NCBI RefSeq assembly: GCF_021531655.1
Contig: NZ_JADYUF010000047.1
Location: forward strand, 1 to 26,997
Origin: Leyella stercorea
GTDB lineage: Bacteria; Bacteroidota; Bacteroidia; Bacteroidales; Bacteroidaceae
DNA length: 26,997 bases
Direction: 5' to 3'
Below are positions 7,874-15,385 of this stretch, piece after piece. The notes under the pieces were generated by a model, which searched no databases, was not told where the DNA came from, and worked only from the letters and a program-made list of their open reading frames with translations. How positions within the stretch are numbered: the stretch's first letter is position 1; each line of letters starts with the position of its first letter. The position numbers and the translations under genes were made by a program.

Positions 7874-9436
7874 ATGAACACCCAAATGTATCCGTTTCTG
7901 CGTATTGCCATAGTGCTGGTTGCCGGCATTATGGTTGGTGACATGCTGTATGGGCATGTGCCGGTTAGAGTGGTGCTTTGGGCGCTTGCGGAATTGGTGT
8001 GCGCTACTATTGTGGCGTATAATAAGTCGGGCAATCCTCTTATGACAACGTCATTGCTTATGCTTGATGTTTTTGTGTTGGGTATGTGGAATGTCGGTAG
8101 GGTAGAGCAGCGGTTGGACGTGCCTCTCAATGGGGAGGAGGAGACGATAGAAGCTGTTGTTGCCGAACGTCCCGTTGTAGGGTTGCGTACAATAAGATGT
8201 ATGCTGATTGTGGCAGACGGGCGACTTACTGGACGGCGTATAAGTGCTTACTTTCATAAGGATAGTATGGCAGAAGATGCGCGACAGTTGGCTGTGGGCG
8301 ATGGCGTTCGAGTTGTTTCGCGACTGAAGGCTATTACCAATAGTGAACGACGACAGAACGGTCATTTCGATAATGTGCGTTATCAGCATGTACATGGCAT
8401 CGTCGCGCGTACATATATAAATAAAGGTGGCTGGAAAAGGTCTCGTGTCAGCATGCGTAAGCTTGGCTTAATGCTTCGGGTTCTTATCGGGATGCGTTCG
8501 GGTCGCGACCGCTTGTTGTCGCAATGTAATTTGCATAATATGTCGGAGTCGGCATACGCCGTTGTAGCAGCAATGACAATGGGCGACCGTAGTGGGCTGA
8601 CACGTGAATTGCGCCAATCGTATGCCGCTTCGGGTGCGTCGCATGTACTTGCTCTTTCGGGTATGCATCTTGGTGTTATATACGGTTTGCTGTCGTTATT
8701 GTTCGTACATCATCGCATGCGTGTGTTGGGACAGGTGCTTGCTATGGTTGTCATATGGGCTTATGCGACTCTTGTCGGTATGCCGCCGAGTGTGTTGCGT
8801 TCGGCAACAATGCTCACCATTTTTGCATTCGTGGTTTTGACGGGTCGCCGACAGGTATCGCTAAATACACTTGCCTTTGCTGCTGTGGTGCAGTTGGCGA
8901 TAAATCCGTTGAGTCTTTGGGATGTCGGATTCCAGATGTCGTTTCTTGCTGTGCTTGGCATCGTGATGTTGAACTTGCGGCTACGCGATGTTGCAACGCC
9001 AATATGGCTTAGTCGTTGGCGCGTGATAAGGTGGATGTGGTCGCTTGTTAAGGTTTCGTTGGCGGCACAGATAGCCGTAGCTCCGTTGTCGATGTATTAT
9101 TTCGGAACATTTCCGTGCTATTTCCTGCTAACCAATTTGATAGCCGTTCCGTTGGCTATGCTCATTCTCTACATTTCTGTAATAATGTATTTATTAGGTT
9201 TTTGGGTATGGATGCAGGGGATAGTAGCCACATGTGTAGGATGGATGGCAACGCTTATGAACACGTCGCTTGGATTTATAGCCTCCCTGCCAGGCGCCTG
9301 TATGTATGGCATACATATAAACGCGAGGCAGGTGTGGCTGATGTATGCGCTACTGCTGGTAGCGTATTTAATGTCGTATTATATTGAACGCAGGAACATA
9401 ACTACTGCGTCGCGGTCGGCTTTGGACAAGTTGTAG
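7874..9436 (+). CDS. comEC: ComEC/Rec2-family DNA uptake channel, short form
   Basis: This 520-residue polytopic membrane protein forms the inner-membrane channel for single-stranded DNA in competent bacteria. The N-terminal hydrophobic helices and soluble domain (about 1-190) resemble DUF4131. The competence domain (about 225-500) contains the hallmark ASHVLALSGMHLGVIYGLLS and later the PPSVLRSATM helix. The C-terminal metallo-beta-lactamase-like domain found in long ComEC proteins is absent, as in many Bacteroidetes. The start could instead be the Met five codons in. The last 58 bases overlap the 3' end of the di-heme oxidoreductase gene on the other strand, and no terminator is visible between them. 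Natural competence itself is not demonstrated. Confidence 0.88.
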   Translation: MNTQMYPFLRIAIVLVAGIMVGDMLYGHVPVRVVLWALAELVCATIVAYNKSGNPLMTTSLLMLDVFVLGMWNVGRVEQRLDVPLNGEEETIEAVVAERPVVGLRTIRCMLIVADGRLTGRRISAYFHKDSMAEDARQLAVGDGVRVVSRLKAITNSERRQNGHFDNVRYQHVHGIVARTYINKGGWKRSRVSMRKLGLMLRVLIGMRSGRDRLLSQCNLHNMSESAYAVVAAMTMGDRSGLTRELRQSYAASGASHVLALSGMHLGVIYGLLSLLFVHHRMRVLGQVLAMVVIWAYATLVGMPPSVLRSATMLTIFAFVVLTGRRQVSLNTLAFAAVVQLAINPLSLWDVGFQMSFLAVLGIVMLNLRLRDVATPIWLSRWRVIRWMWSLVKVSLAAQIAVAPLSMYYFGTFPCYFLLTNLIAVPLAMLILYISVIMYLLGFWVWMQGIVATCVGWMATLMNTSLGFIASLPGACMYGIHINARQVWLMYALLLVAYLMSYYIERRNITTASRSALDKL

Positions 9437-11142
9437 AACTTCAATGCTGCGTTGTAGGCATGCGAGTTCTTTGAGTAAGCGTGCCACATGATGGCTTCTA
9501 TCTCGTTGCGAGCACGACAGTCGTGCAGACGTTCTGTACCTGAACCGTTGACACCGGCAAGTCCTCTACCCCACAATGGAGTTGTGCGGCACCATGAATT
9601 ATGGATGTCGTTGATCATGTAGAGTTTGTGCTGCATCATGTCCGAGTAAGGATAGATGGTTTGGTTGGCATAGCGTGGCAACTTCTTGTCGGCAATCATA
9701 TTTGGAGTCCAGTAGTTGTCGGAGCCTGTCTTCCATGACGGGCGGTGGCAGCTGGCGCAACCAATCTCGTTAAACACCTTCTTGCCCTGCTGAACGCGAG
9801 CATTGTTGAGGTTGCGTGCACGTGGAATGGCCAAGCCACGATGCCATACCATAAAGTCGTAGAACTTGTCAGCCGACATCTCCGGCTTAAAGTTGTGCCA
9901 TTCGTTGTCAAACTGGTTGGTACTCGGCTTAAGCAGATTCTCAACCTTAGTAGCTATCTTGTCGTCGGTATCAGCCCAGAATGGCGACGTAGGGTCTTTC
10001 TTTATCTTCTCTATCACCTCCTTGTCGGCAGCCATTGCTGCCGCCCAAGCATCTGTAGTGTAGAGCTTCGGACGGTCGGGACGTGTAACGTTGGTGATAT
10101 TCCATATAGCGTTAGCACCAGGTCCGTCTTGAAGTGTAGCACGTGTCAAGGCATATGTGAAACGCTTAATCATCTTCTTGCCTTCCTCGCCATTGGCATA
10201 CTTACCAGCACCTATTGTTGCTGTATACCATGCGCCGGCGGCAAAGTCATTGGCATTGGCATCCCAAAAGTTGGGATTCACGTATTCGCTCACATCAGCC
10301 ACCTTTGCAACATTCTTATAATAATTGGCAGTAGAGGCATACTGAGCCTTGAGGTCGTCCTCGGTAATAGCATCGAGCAGACCAGTACCCATCACACCGA
10401 TGGTCGACTCCATACGAACTGCTACAGCCTTGTTGCCCGTGTCGTAGGGATTGGGGCTTGTACGGAATGCCGAACGCGGAATTGTCACTTCAGGATATAT
10501 CAGCGAATATTTCTCGCCATCGGGAAACTGCATTGGCAATCCGCTCTCCATTGCTGTCACCTCATGCCATTGGAGATTAACCTGACTTTCGTCGATAGGA
10601 GCCTTGAAAGGCTCTGTTGCTTGTGTCTGTGGCATGCCAGTCACTTCAGCCACATAACCACCATCGTTGCTGTTGGCTCCGTCTGTAGGATGATATACGG
10701 CGAGCAGATAGCCGTTGCCGTTGCTATACTGTGTGGTGTATGAGTCCATGCGGCGACCATGTCCGTAGTTGGGATGGCAGTCGAGGCATGAACGGCGTAC
10801 TGAAGCAGGACCAAGACCACCAAAGCCTGATGCTGCTGAAGTGAACTGACGCTCAAAGAACTTCTCGCCTGCATTAAAGTTGTCGATAAGGCCCTGCTCA
10901 GTTACTGCAGGAGTCTCGTCTTCATAACAACCAGAAGTTACATTGTCGGTTGTGCCAAGCTCACCGCCAGGATACCATTCCTCCTTAGAGAAGTTGCCTA
11001 CTGCCTGACCTACATACTTAGCGTCAGACTCGATTGGGTCTTCGCCATTTCCGCCAGGTGTAGGATCATCGTCAGAACATGATACCATTGAAAGCGATAA
11101 GCACATAGCCAGCGATCCGAAGAGGTAAATTTTCTTATTCAT
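9379..11142 (-). CDS. Di-heme oxidoreductase (DHOR/DUF1111) lipoprotein
   Basis: This 587-residue lipoprotein has lipobox LSMVSC with C22, then an acidic linker. It carries two c-type heme motifs, C119-L-D-C122-H123 and C462-A-S-C465-H466. GTGLLDAI at 253-260 is a conserved signature of the family once called thiol oxidoreductase or DUF1111, related to the bacterial di-heme peroxidases. Family members are often encoded beside imelysins, as here, in loci tied to iron or metal handling, but the reaction is not established. It is the last gene of the porin-imelysin-DHOR unit, 90 bases after the imelysin gene. The 3' end runs 58 bases into comEC. Heme attachment requires a cytochrome c maturation system elsewhere in the genome. 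Confidence 0.9.
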   Translation of the reverse strand: MNKKIYLFGSLAMCLSLSMVSCSDDDPTPGGNGEDPIESDAKYVGQAVGNFSKEEWYPGGELGTTDNVTSGCYEDETPAVTEQGLIDNFNAGEKFFERQFTSAASGFGGLGPASVRRSCLDCHPNYGHGRRMDSYTTQYSNGNGYLLAVYHPTDGANSNDGGYVAEVTGMPQTQATEPFKAPIDESQVNLQWHEVTAMESGLPMQFPDGEKYSLIYPEVTIPRSAFRTSPNPYDTGNKAVAVRMESTIGVMGTGLLDAITEDDLKAQYASTANYYKNVAKVADVSEYVNPNFWDANANDFAAGAWYTATIGAGKYANGEEGKKMIKRFTYALTRATLQDGPGANAIWNITNVTRPDRPKLYTTDAWAAAMAADKEVIEKIKKDPTSPFWADTDDKIATKVENLLKPSTNQFDNEWHNFKPEMSADKFYDFMVWHRGLAIPRARNLNNARVQQGKKVFNEIGCASCHRPSWKTGSDNYWTPNMIADKKLPRYANQTIYPYSDMMQHKLYMINDIHNSWCRTTPLWGRGLAGVNGSGTERLHDCRARNEIEAIMWHAYSKNSHAYNAALKFYNLSKADRDAVVMFLRSI

Positions 11143-11232
11143 AATGTATTTAGATAATTTTGTTGTTCAAACGTAATAGGTGGGTATGACATTACCTGCC
11201 ATACCCACGCAAGTATTTAATACTGATATGTG

Positions 11233-12582
11233 TTAGATAGCGTCCTGTCTGTTAATCCATGAACCAGCATTGTTGAGTTCTTCGTCAAGAGCTGATACAG
11301 CATCGATGCAATCCTTAACGCGCTGTGCACCCGGCTCCTCAACAAACGACTTACCGCTGTTCTTGGCTGTCTCAAGTGTCTGGATAGCTGTGTTGAGGGC
11401 ATTGACAAGGTTGTTATAGCCTGAGTAGTTCATCTTCTTCAGAAGGCTCAACATAGAATTCTCTACAGGTGTTGTGGCATTGATGTCGCGTGTGCCATAG
11501 AGAGAGTTCTTGATTGAATAGATGTTGTCCTGATAGTCGATGAACGAACGGTGGCTGTAGGGTGACTCGATATAGTCGATAGACTCCTTCTCGCCATCCT
11601 CTGTTGTGCCACCTTGACCGGTGGCAACACGATAAGCCTGACCCAATTTCTGGTCGGCCACCTCAGCACAGATGTTTGAGCAACCGCCTACGAAAATCTG
11701 ATTCATAGTGCCCTGCCATGACTGATAGCCTGTTATAGACGACGGAGAAAGCAAGTTCTGGCCAAAGCACATTGTGCCATTGTATGCAAGACCATTGTAG
11801 CGGAGTGTGCTGAACACGTAGCTACCCTCGCCGCTGAGGATTGCCTTTGTCTCGTTGCTTGCTGCGCTACCCATCCATGTGAACTCAAGAAGAGCTGTGA
11901 TGTTGCGTACGTCGGCAGCTACAGCCTGAAGGAAGGCAAGCTCGTCTATACCCCTTACTGATTTCACGCCCTCGTCGGTATCATTAGCCTTGAGAGCCTC
12001 AACAGTACGATGTGCACCATTGCGGAAGAGCACGAACTCCATACCATGGAAACCAAGTACCGACTGGAACTCTGTGTTGTGATCAGAAACAAACTTGGCA
12101 GGGTTCTCGCTCTTGAAACCTGCGATAAGGGTCTCGTTCTTGAGCGCCTTCTCAAGCTCGTCACGGTCGAGTGGCCATGAGTCGATATGTGGGTCAAGCT
12201 CGTTGTCTGTTGCCGAACCGAAGAGGAATGCCTCGCTGCGCTCCCACTCACGACGTGTGTTCTTGAATGCCTCGCATGCTGCATTAATCTCGTTCTGTGT
12301 CATTGTGCCTGCTTCGGCTGACTTATAGAGGGTCTGTGCTGCGCTATAGAGTGTGCGTGCGTTAGAGGCAAGAGCCTGGTATGTAGGATAAACTACAGCC
12401 TGCACGTAGTTCTTTGTCACCTTCTGCATCTCCTTGTCTGAGCTGCTTATTGATGTTGTGGCCTGGCCAACATCAGGAAGGTCGAATTCCCCGTTGCCGC
12501 CATTGTCGCTGCTACAAGCTGTAAATCCGATTGTCATGGCTCCAAGAAGGAACGCCATTACGAAATTCTGAATCTTTTTCAT
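11233..12582 (-). CDS. Imelysin-family (peptidase M75) lipoprotein
   Basis: This 449-residue lipoprotein has a signal sequence with lipobox GFTAC (C23). The family motif GxHxxE is present as G177-F-H179-G-M-E182, in a helical bundle typical of imelysin/IrpA/EfeO-like proteins. Family members are periplasmic or outer-membrane iron-regulated proteins thought to bind iron; despite the M75 name, protease activity is doubtful. It lies between the porin (44 bases upstream) and the DHOR gene (90 bases downstream) and probably shares their transcript. The combination with DHOR suggests handling of iron or its redox state at the outer membrane, which is inference from context. Confidence 0.9.
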   Translation of the reverse strand: MKKIQNFVMAFLLGAMTIGFTACSSDNGGNGEFDLPDVGQATTSISSSDKEMQKVTKNYVQAVVYPTYQALASNARTLYSAAQTLYKSAEAGTMTQNEINAACEAFKNTRREWERSEAFLFGSATDNELDPHIDSWPLDRDELEKALKNETLIAGFKSENPAKFVSDHNTEFQSVLGFHGMEFVLFRNGAHRTVEALKANDTDEGVKSVRGIDELAFLQAVAADVRNITALLEFTWMGSAASNETKAILSGEGSYVFSTLRYNGLAYNGTMCFGQNLLSPSSITGYQSWQGTMNQIFVGGCSNICAEVADQKLGQAYRVATGQGGTTEDGEKESIDYIESPYSHRSFIDYQDNIYSIKNSLYGTRDINATTPVENSMLSLLKKMNYSGYNNLVNALNTAIQTLETAKNSGKSFVEEPGAQRVKDCIDAVSALDEELNNAGSWINRQDAI

Positions 12583-12626
12583 CTTTTTTACTACTATTGA
12601 TTATTACTATTGGTTATCCGCTTTTT

Positions 12627-13922
12627 TTAGAGGAACTGTCCTTGATAAGCTACACCGATGTTTAATGCTGGCTCATCGTTATACTGCGATTTGAGCTTGC
12701 GGTAGCTGTATTCAGCCTTTACGCAAATCTGTGGCAGGGGGTAATAGTTAAGGCCACCGGCGAAAATCTTCTTGCTTGTATATTCTTTCGAACTGCCAAT
12801 GCATGAGTTGTAATACTCAAAATGACCGAACACATAAAGCTTCTGTCTGTCGGCACGCAGTTTGGCAATCTGTGAGAAGATGTCGTAGCCAACCTCAATG
12901 CTTGTGGCTATTGCATGTGAACCGAACACCTGGTTGCTTTCATACGGCTTCACATACTGAGTGCCAGGCTTGCGTATTGCGCTGATGGTTTTAGCATCGC
13001 TCACATATCCATAGTCGGCATTGCCACGTGCCACCCAATTGTGGGCATTGTACGTGAAGTCGAATGCTCCAAGATAGATGTTGCCTTTGATGTTCTTGTT
13101 TTTGCCAGTCTCCATGTCGTGAGGTACGGCGTTGTGCATAGACTGTCCGTAGTAGCCGCTCACTCCAAGTCGCAAGCCTGGTATGGTGTAGTTGTCTATA
13201 CGGGCAGAAAATCCGTACTTGTTGGCAGTCTCAAACTCAAAAGGCTTGGTTGTGCCAGGCTTTATCCACTGGTCGCGTGAGAATTGCCATGCATCCAAAC
13301 CTGCTACCATCTGTGCTTCGTAACGGAAGTCGCCTATATGGCCCCACAACGACACACCGGTCTGATGCCATGTACATGGCAGAATGGTGTTTTCGCCCTC
13401 AGGGCGATATACGGTGAAGAAGTTGAGTGGCTCGTGATAGGCGTTGGTCAGTCCAAACGGTACTACAATATGGCCGGCACGAATGTTCAGAAAACGCCCG
13501 AACGACTTCTGAATCCAGAACTGCTCAAGTTCAACCTCACCGCCGCGCTCTTGTTCCTGCTCAAACTCAATGGCCTCTTCTGCTTCGTATTCTATTGCCG
13601 AACCGGTACCGCCATGCTCGAATTCAATCTCAGTACCAAGGCTCCAACCCTTACCGAAGTTGTAACCGAGATATATAACGGCATGGGGTATGTCGAAACG
13701 TCCATGGCTTGGATCGTTCTTGCGACTGCTTGCCGAACTGTAGCGGTTGCCTGAGTCGCTGTAGAAATTGCGGCTGAATGCAGCTTCACCATAACCGCCG
13801 ACGCTGAGGCGATTGCCCTTGGCATGCTGCATAACACTGTCGGCTGCTACTGTCTGTGCCTGAATGGCAAGCGGAGAACACATTGCTGCAGCGCAAGCCA
13901 TAGTAACGATAGTCGTCTTCAT
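12627..13922 (-). CDS. Porin-like outer-membrane beta-barrel protein
   Basis: This 431-residue protein has a signal peptide (1 to about 22, ending in AIQAQ). The mature part consists of alternating beta-strands with frequent Gly-Tyr/aromatic pairs, for example HAVIYLGYNFGKGW and LGVSGYYGQS. It ends in phenylalanine-leucine (YQGQFL), as outer-membrane proteins often do. An acidic loop near 112-135 (EAEEAIEFEQEQE) would be extracellular or at the constriction and could bind cations. It resembles phosphate-selective/OprO-type porins of Bacteroidetes, but the substrate is unknown. It heads the unit with the imelysin and DHOR genes and has a consensus promoter. Confidence 0.82.
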   Translation of the reverse strand: MKTTIVTMACAAAMCSPLAIQAQTVAADSVMQHAKGNRLSVGGYGEAAFSRNFYSDSGNRYSSASSRKNDPSHGRFDIPHAVIYLGYNFGKGWSLGTEIEFEHGGTGSAIEYEAEEAIEFEQEQERGGEVELEQFWIQKSFGRFLNIRAGHIVVPFGLTNAYHEPLNFFTVYRPEGENTILPCTWHQTGVSLWGHIGDFRYEAQMVAGLDAWQFSRDQWIKPGTTKPFEFETANKYGFSARIDNYTIPGLRLGVSGYYGQSMHNAVPHDMETGKNKNIKGNIYLGAFDFTYNAHNWVARGNADYGYVSDAKTISAIRKPGTQYVKPYESNQVFGSHAIATSIEVGYDIFSQIAKLRADRQKLYVFGHFEYYNSCIGSSKEYTSKKIFAGGLNYYPLPQICVKAEYSYRKLKSQYNDEPALNIGVAYQGQFL

Positions 13923-13955
13923 AATTCTCTTGTTTTTTAATGATTTTTTGCGATT

Positions 13956-13987
13956 GCAAAGGTATTATGAATAAAAAAGGTGAGCAA
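13956..13987 (-). promoter_or_regulatory. Promoter of the porin-imelysin-DHOR unit
   Basis: On the minus strand, TTG (13987-13985) and TACCTTTGC (13964-13956) are 20 bases apart, a consensus Bacteroidetes promoter. The leader would be about 28 bases. Immediately upstream lies the near-palindrome 13988-14003. Confidence 0.7.
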
Positions 13988-14025
13988 TACCTAAATTTTG
14001 GTAAATAAAAAATTCAAAATACCTA
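13986..14025. promoter_or_regulatory. Near-palindrome and repeated AATACCTA, candidate operator
   Basis: TACCTAAATTTTGGTA at 13988-14003 is a 16-base palindrome with one mismatched pair. AATACCTA occurs at 13986-13993 and again at 14018-14025, 32 bases apart, close to three helical turns. The element abuts the -33 box of the porin promoter and lies between the porin and the divergent hemerythrin regulator. It is a good candidate site for that regulator; this is inference. Confidence 0.4.
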
Positions 14026-14035
14026 CATATAGTGA

Positions 14036-14066
14036 TTGTCTGTTTCGTCGTTTTTTTATTATTTTG
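14036..14066 (+). promoter_or_regulatory. Possible promoter of the hemerythrin/LuxR gene
   Basis: TTG at 14036-14038 is followed after 21 bases by TATTTTG at 14060-14066, one base short of the usual TAnnTTTG. The match is imperfect. Downstream, ATGGCTGT (14094-14101) and ACAGCCAT (14116-14123) form an 8-bp hairpin in the leader, 44 bases before the start codon. Confidence 0.35.
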
Positions 14067-14166
14067 CACCTGTAATATAATATAATGTATAGCATGGCTG
14101 TTTTACAATAATCGTACAGCCATAATCTTTAGGTAACAAAGATACACAGGTAATAAGCAGACAAAT

Positions 14167-15123
14167 ATGAAGCAACAGAAAATGTATGAGCCCGAGGACA
14201 AGATGATTTCTCTTATCAGGGACAACTACAACCTTCTGCAGAGCCTTGGCAGCTTCGGCATCAGCCTTGGTTTTGGCGACAAGACAGTAAGTCAGGTGTG
14301 CGAGGAACAGCATGTAGACACATATACATTCCTTGCGGTGGTGAACTTTACAATTAATGGTTACCGCGATTTTGATGATGCATCGCGATTGTCGATGCCA
14401 ACTCTGTTGCAGTATCTTAAGGCAAGTCATGCCTATTATATTGACTTCCAGCTGCCGTTTATACGCAAGGAACTTGCCGAAGCGCTCGACGAAAATGACA
14501 ATCTGGCACGTCTCATAATGAAACTGTATGACGAATATGCGCGTTCCATAACCACACACATGCGCCATGAGGAGCGAGTGGTCTATCCTTATGTTGAGGC
14601 TCTGCTTGAAGGCAAGCCGGTTGGCGGCTTCGAGATAGACATGTATTCGAAGCATCATAGTCAGGAGAGTACCAAACTGCGTGAGTTGAAGAGTATCATC
14701 ATTAAATATCTGCCCAGCGACGGATTGCACAACAACCAGCTTTCGGCCACATTATATGATATATATAATAATGAGGAATGGCTTGCGTTGCATGCCCAGG
14801 TAGAGGAACAGATATTCATTCCTGCTGTACGACGTCTTGAGCATAAGTCGAAGCAGAATGATGTGACGGCTAAAATTTCAGATATGATCAGTCGAAACCA
14901 GGAAGGCTCAGAGGCTCTTGGCGAACGTGAGAAGGATGTAATTGTAGCCTTGGTGCAGGGAATGACCAACAAGGAAATAGCCGACCATCTGTGTATATCG
15001 GTAAATACAGTCATAACTCATCGACGCAACATTGCGCGTAAGTTGCAGATACACAGCCCGGCAGGACTGACCATTTATGCAATAGTTAATAACTTGGTTG
15101 ATATTTCTTCTGTGAAGTTGTAA
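14167..15123 (+). CDS. Hemerythrin (RIC-like) and LuxR-type DNA-binding fusion regulator
   Basis: This 318-residue protein fuses a sensor to a DNA-binding domain. Residues 10-60 resemble the N-terminal domain of RIC/ScdA/YtfE iron-centre repair proteins (FGISLGFGDKTVSQVC), but the usual cysteine pair after FGI is absent. A hemerythrin-like four-helix bundle follows with candidate di-iron ligands H88, H131, H134, E135, H163 or H164, H209 and E213. Residues about 250-318 form a LuxR/FixJ-type helix-turn-helix (TNKEIADHLCISVNTVITHRR). Hemerythrin domains bind O2, NO or iron, so it probably regulates genes in response to oxygen, NO or iron. It is divergent from the porin-imelysin-DHOR unit and upstream of nrdDG. 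The start could also be the Met at codon 6. A terminator follows. Confidence 0.88.
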   Translation: MKQQKMYEPEDKMISLIRDNYNLLQSLGSFGISLGFGDKTVSQVCEEQHVDTYTFLAVVNFTINGYRDFDDASRLSMPTLLQYLKASHAYYIDFQLPFIRKELAEALDENDNLARLIMKLYDEYARSITTHMRHEERVVYPYVEALLEGKPVGGFEIDMYSKHHSQESTKLRELKSIIIKYLPSDGLHNNQLSATLYDIYNNEEWLALHAQVEEQIFIPAVRRLEHKSKQNDVTAKISDMISRNQEGSEALGEREKDVIVALVQGMTNKEIADHLCISVNTVITHRRNIARKLQIHSPAGLTIYAIVNNLVDISSVKL

Positions 15124-15151
15124 AATTGTAGTACAATTAACAAGATTTAAG

Positions 15152-15175
15152 GCGGAAAATTTTTCCGCTTTTTTT
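15152..15175 (+). terminator. Rho-independent terminator after the hemerythrin/LuxR gene
   Basis: GCGGAA (from 15152) and TTCCGC (to 15168) form a short stem that can extend into the A/T-rich centre, followed by seven T. It lies 29 bases after the stop codon and separates this gene from nrdD. Confidence 0.75.
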
Positions 15176-15209
15176 ATTGTTTGTGTATATAGGTATCGTT
15201 TTTTTGTAG

Positions 15210-15217
15210 TATCTTTG
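15210..15217 (+). promoter_or_regulatory. -7 element of the nrdD promoter
   Basis: TATCTTTG followed by C matches the Bacteroidetes -7 box. No TTG is found at the expected distance; the nearest TTTG (15180-15183) is 26 bases away. The promoter may therefore need an activator. The predicted leader is about 160 bases, unusually long for this window. Confidence 0.5.
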
Positions 15218-15268
15218 CAGTCGTTTCCAAGACATAAAACGAATAACTTTTATTTTTCGGAATTAAAG

Positions 15269-15338
15269 AAAGTTTTCCAAAACGGAAAACTTTTGCTCTT
15301 CGAAAAAATCAAAAGTTTTCCCAAAAGTGTAACTTGGG
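15269..15338 (+). promoter_or_regulatory. nrdD leader with mutually exclusive hairpins
   Basis: Three segments compete. Segment 1, AAAGTTTTCC (15269-15278), pairs perfectly over 10 bases with segment 2, GGAAAACTTT (15284-15293). Segment 2 extended to GGAAAACTTTTG (15284-15295) pairs perfectly over 12 bases with segment 3, CAAAAGTTTTCC (15310-15321). Segment 3's final CC also begins a third hairpin, CCCAA (15320-15324) with TTGGG (15334-15338). All lie between the -7 box and the nrdD start. This could be a conformational RNA switch, or a set of DNA sites for a dimeric regulator. Confidence 0.55.
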
Positions 15339-15385
15339 CAATCACTATGACTTGATAAGATTGACTTAAAAAACTATATATAACA

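Noticed and set aside
9745..10743. 332-codon plus-strand frame opposite the di-heme oxidoreductase gene
   Set aside because: The minus-strand gene has two heme motifs and a lipobox; the opposite frame is explained by codon bias.
15224..15385. NrdR box or cobalamin riboswitch upstream of nrdD
   Set aside because: No palindrome of the NrdR type (ACACWATATWTWGTGT-like) and no recognisable B12-box; the repeats there are of a different sequence.
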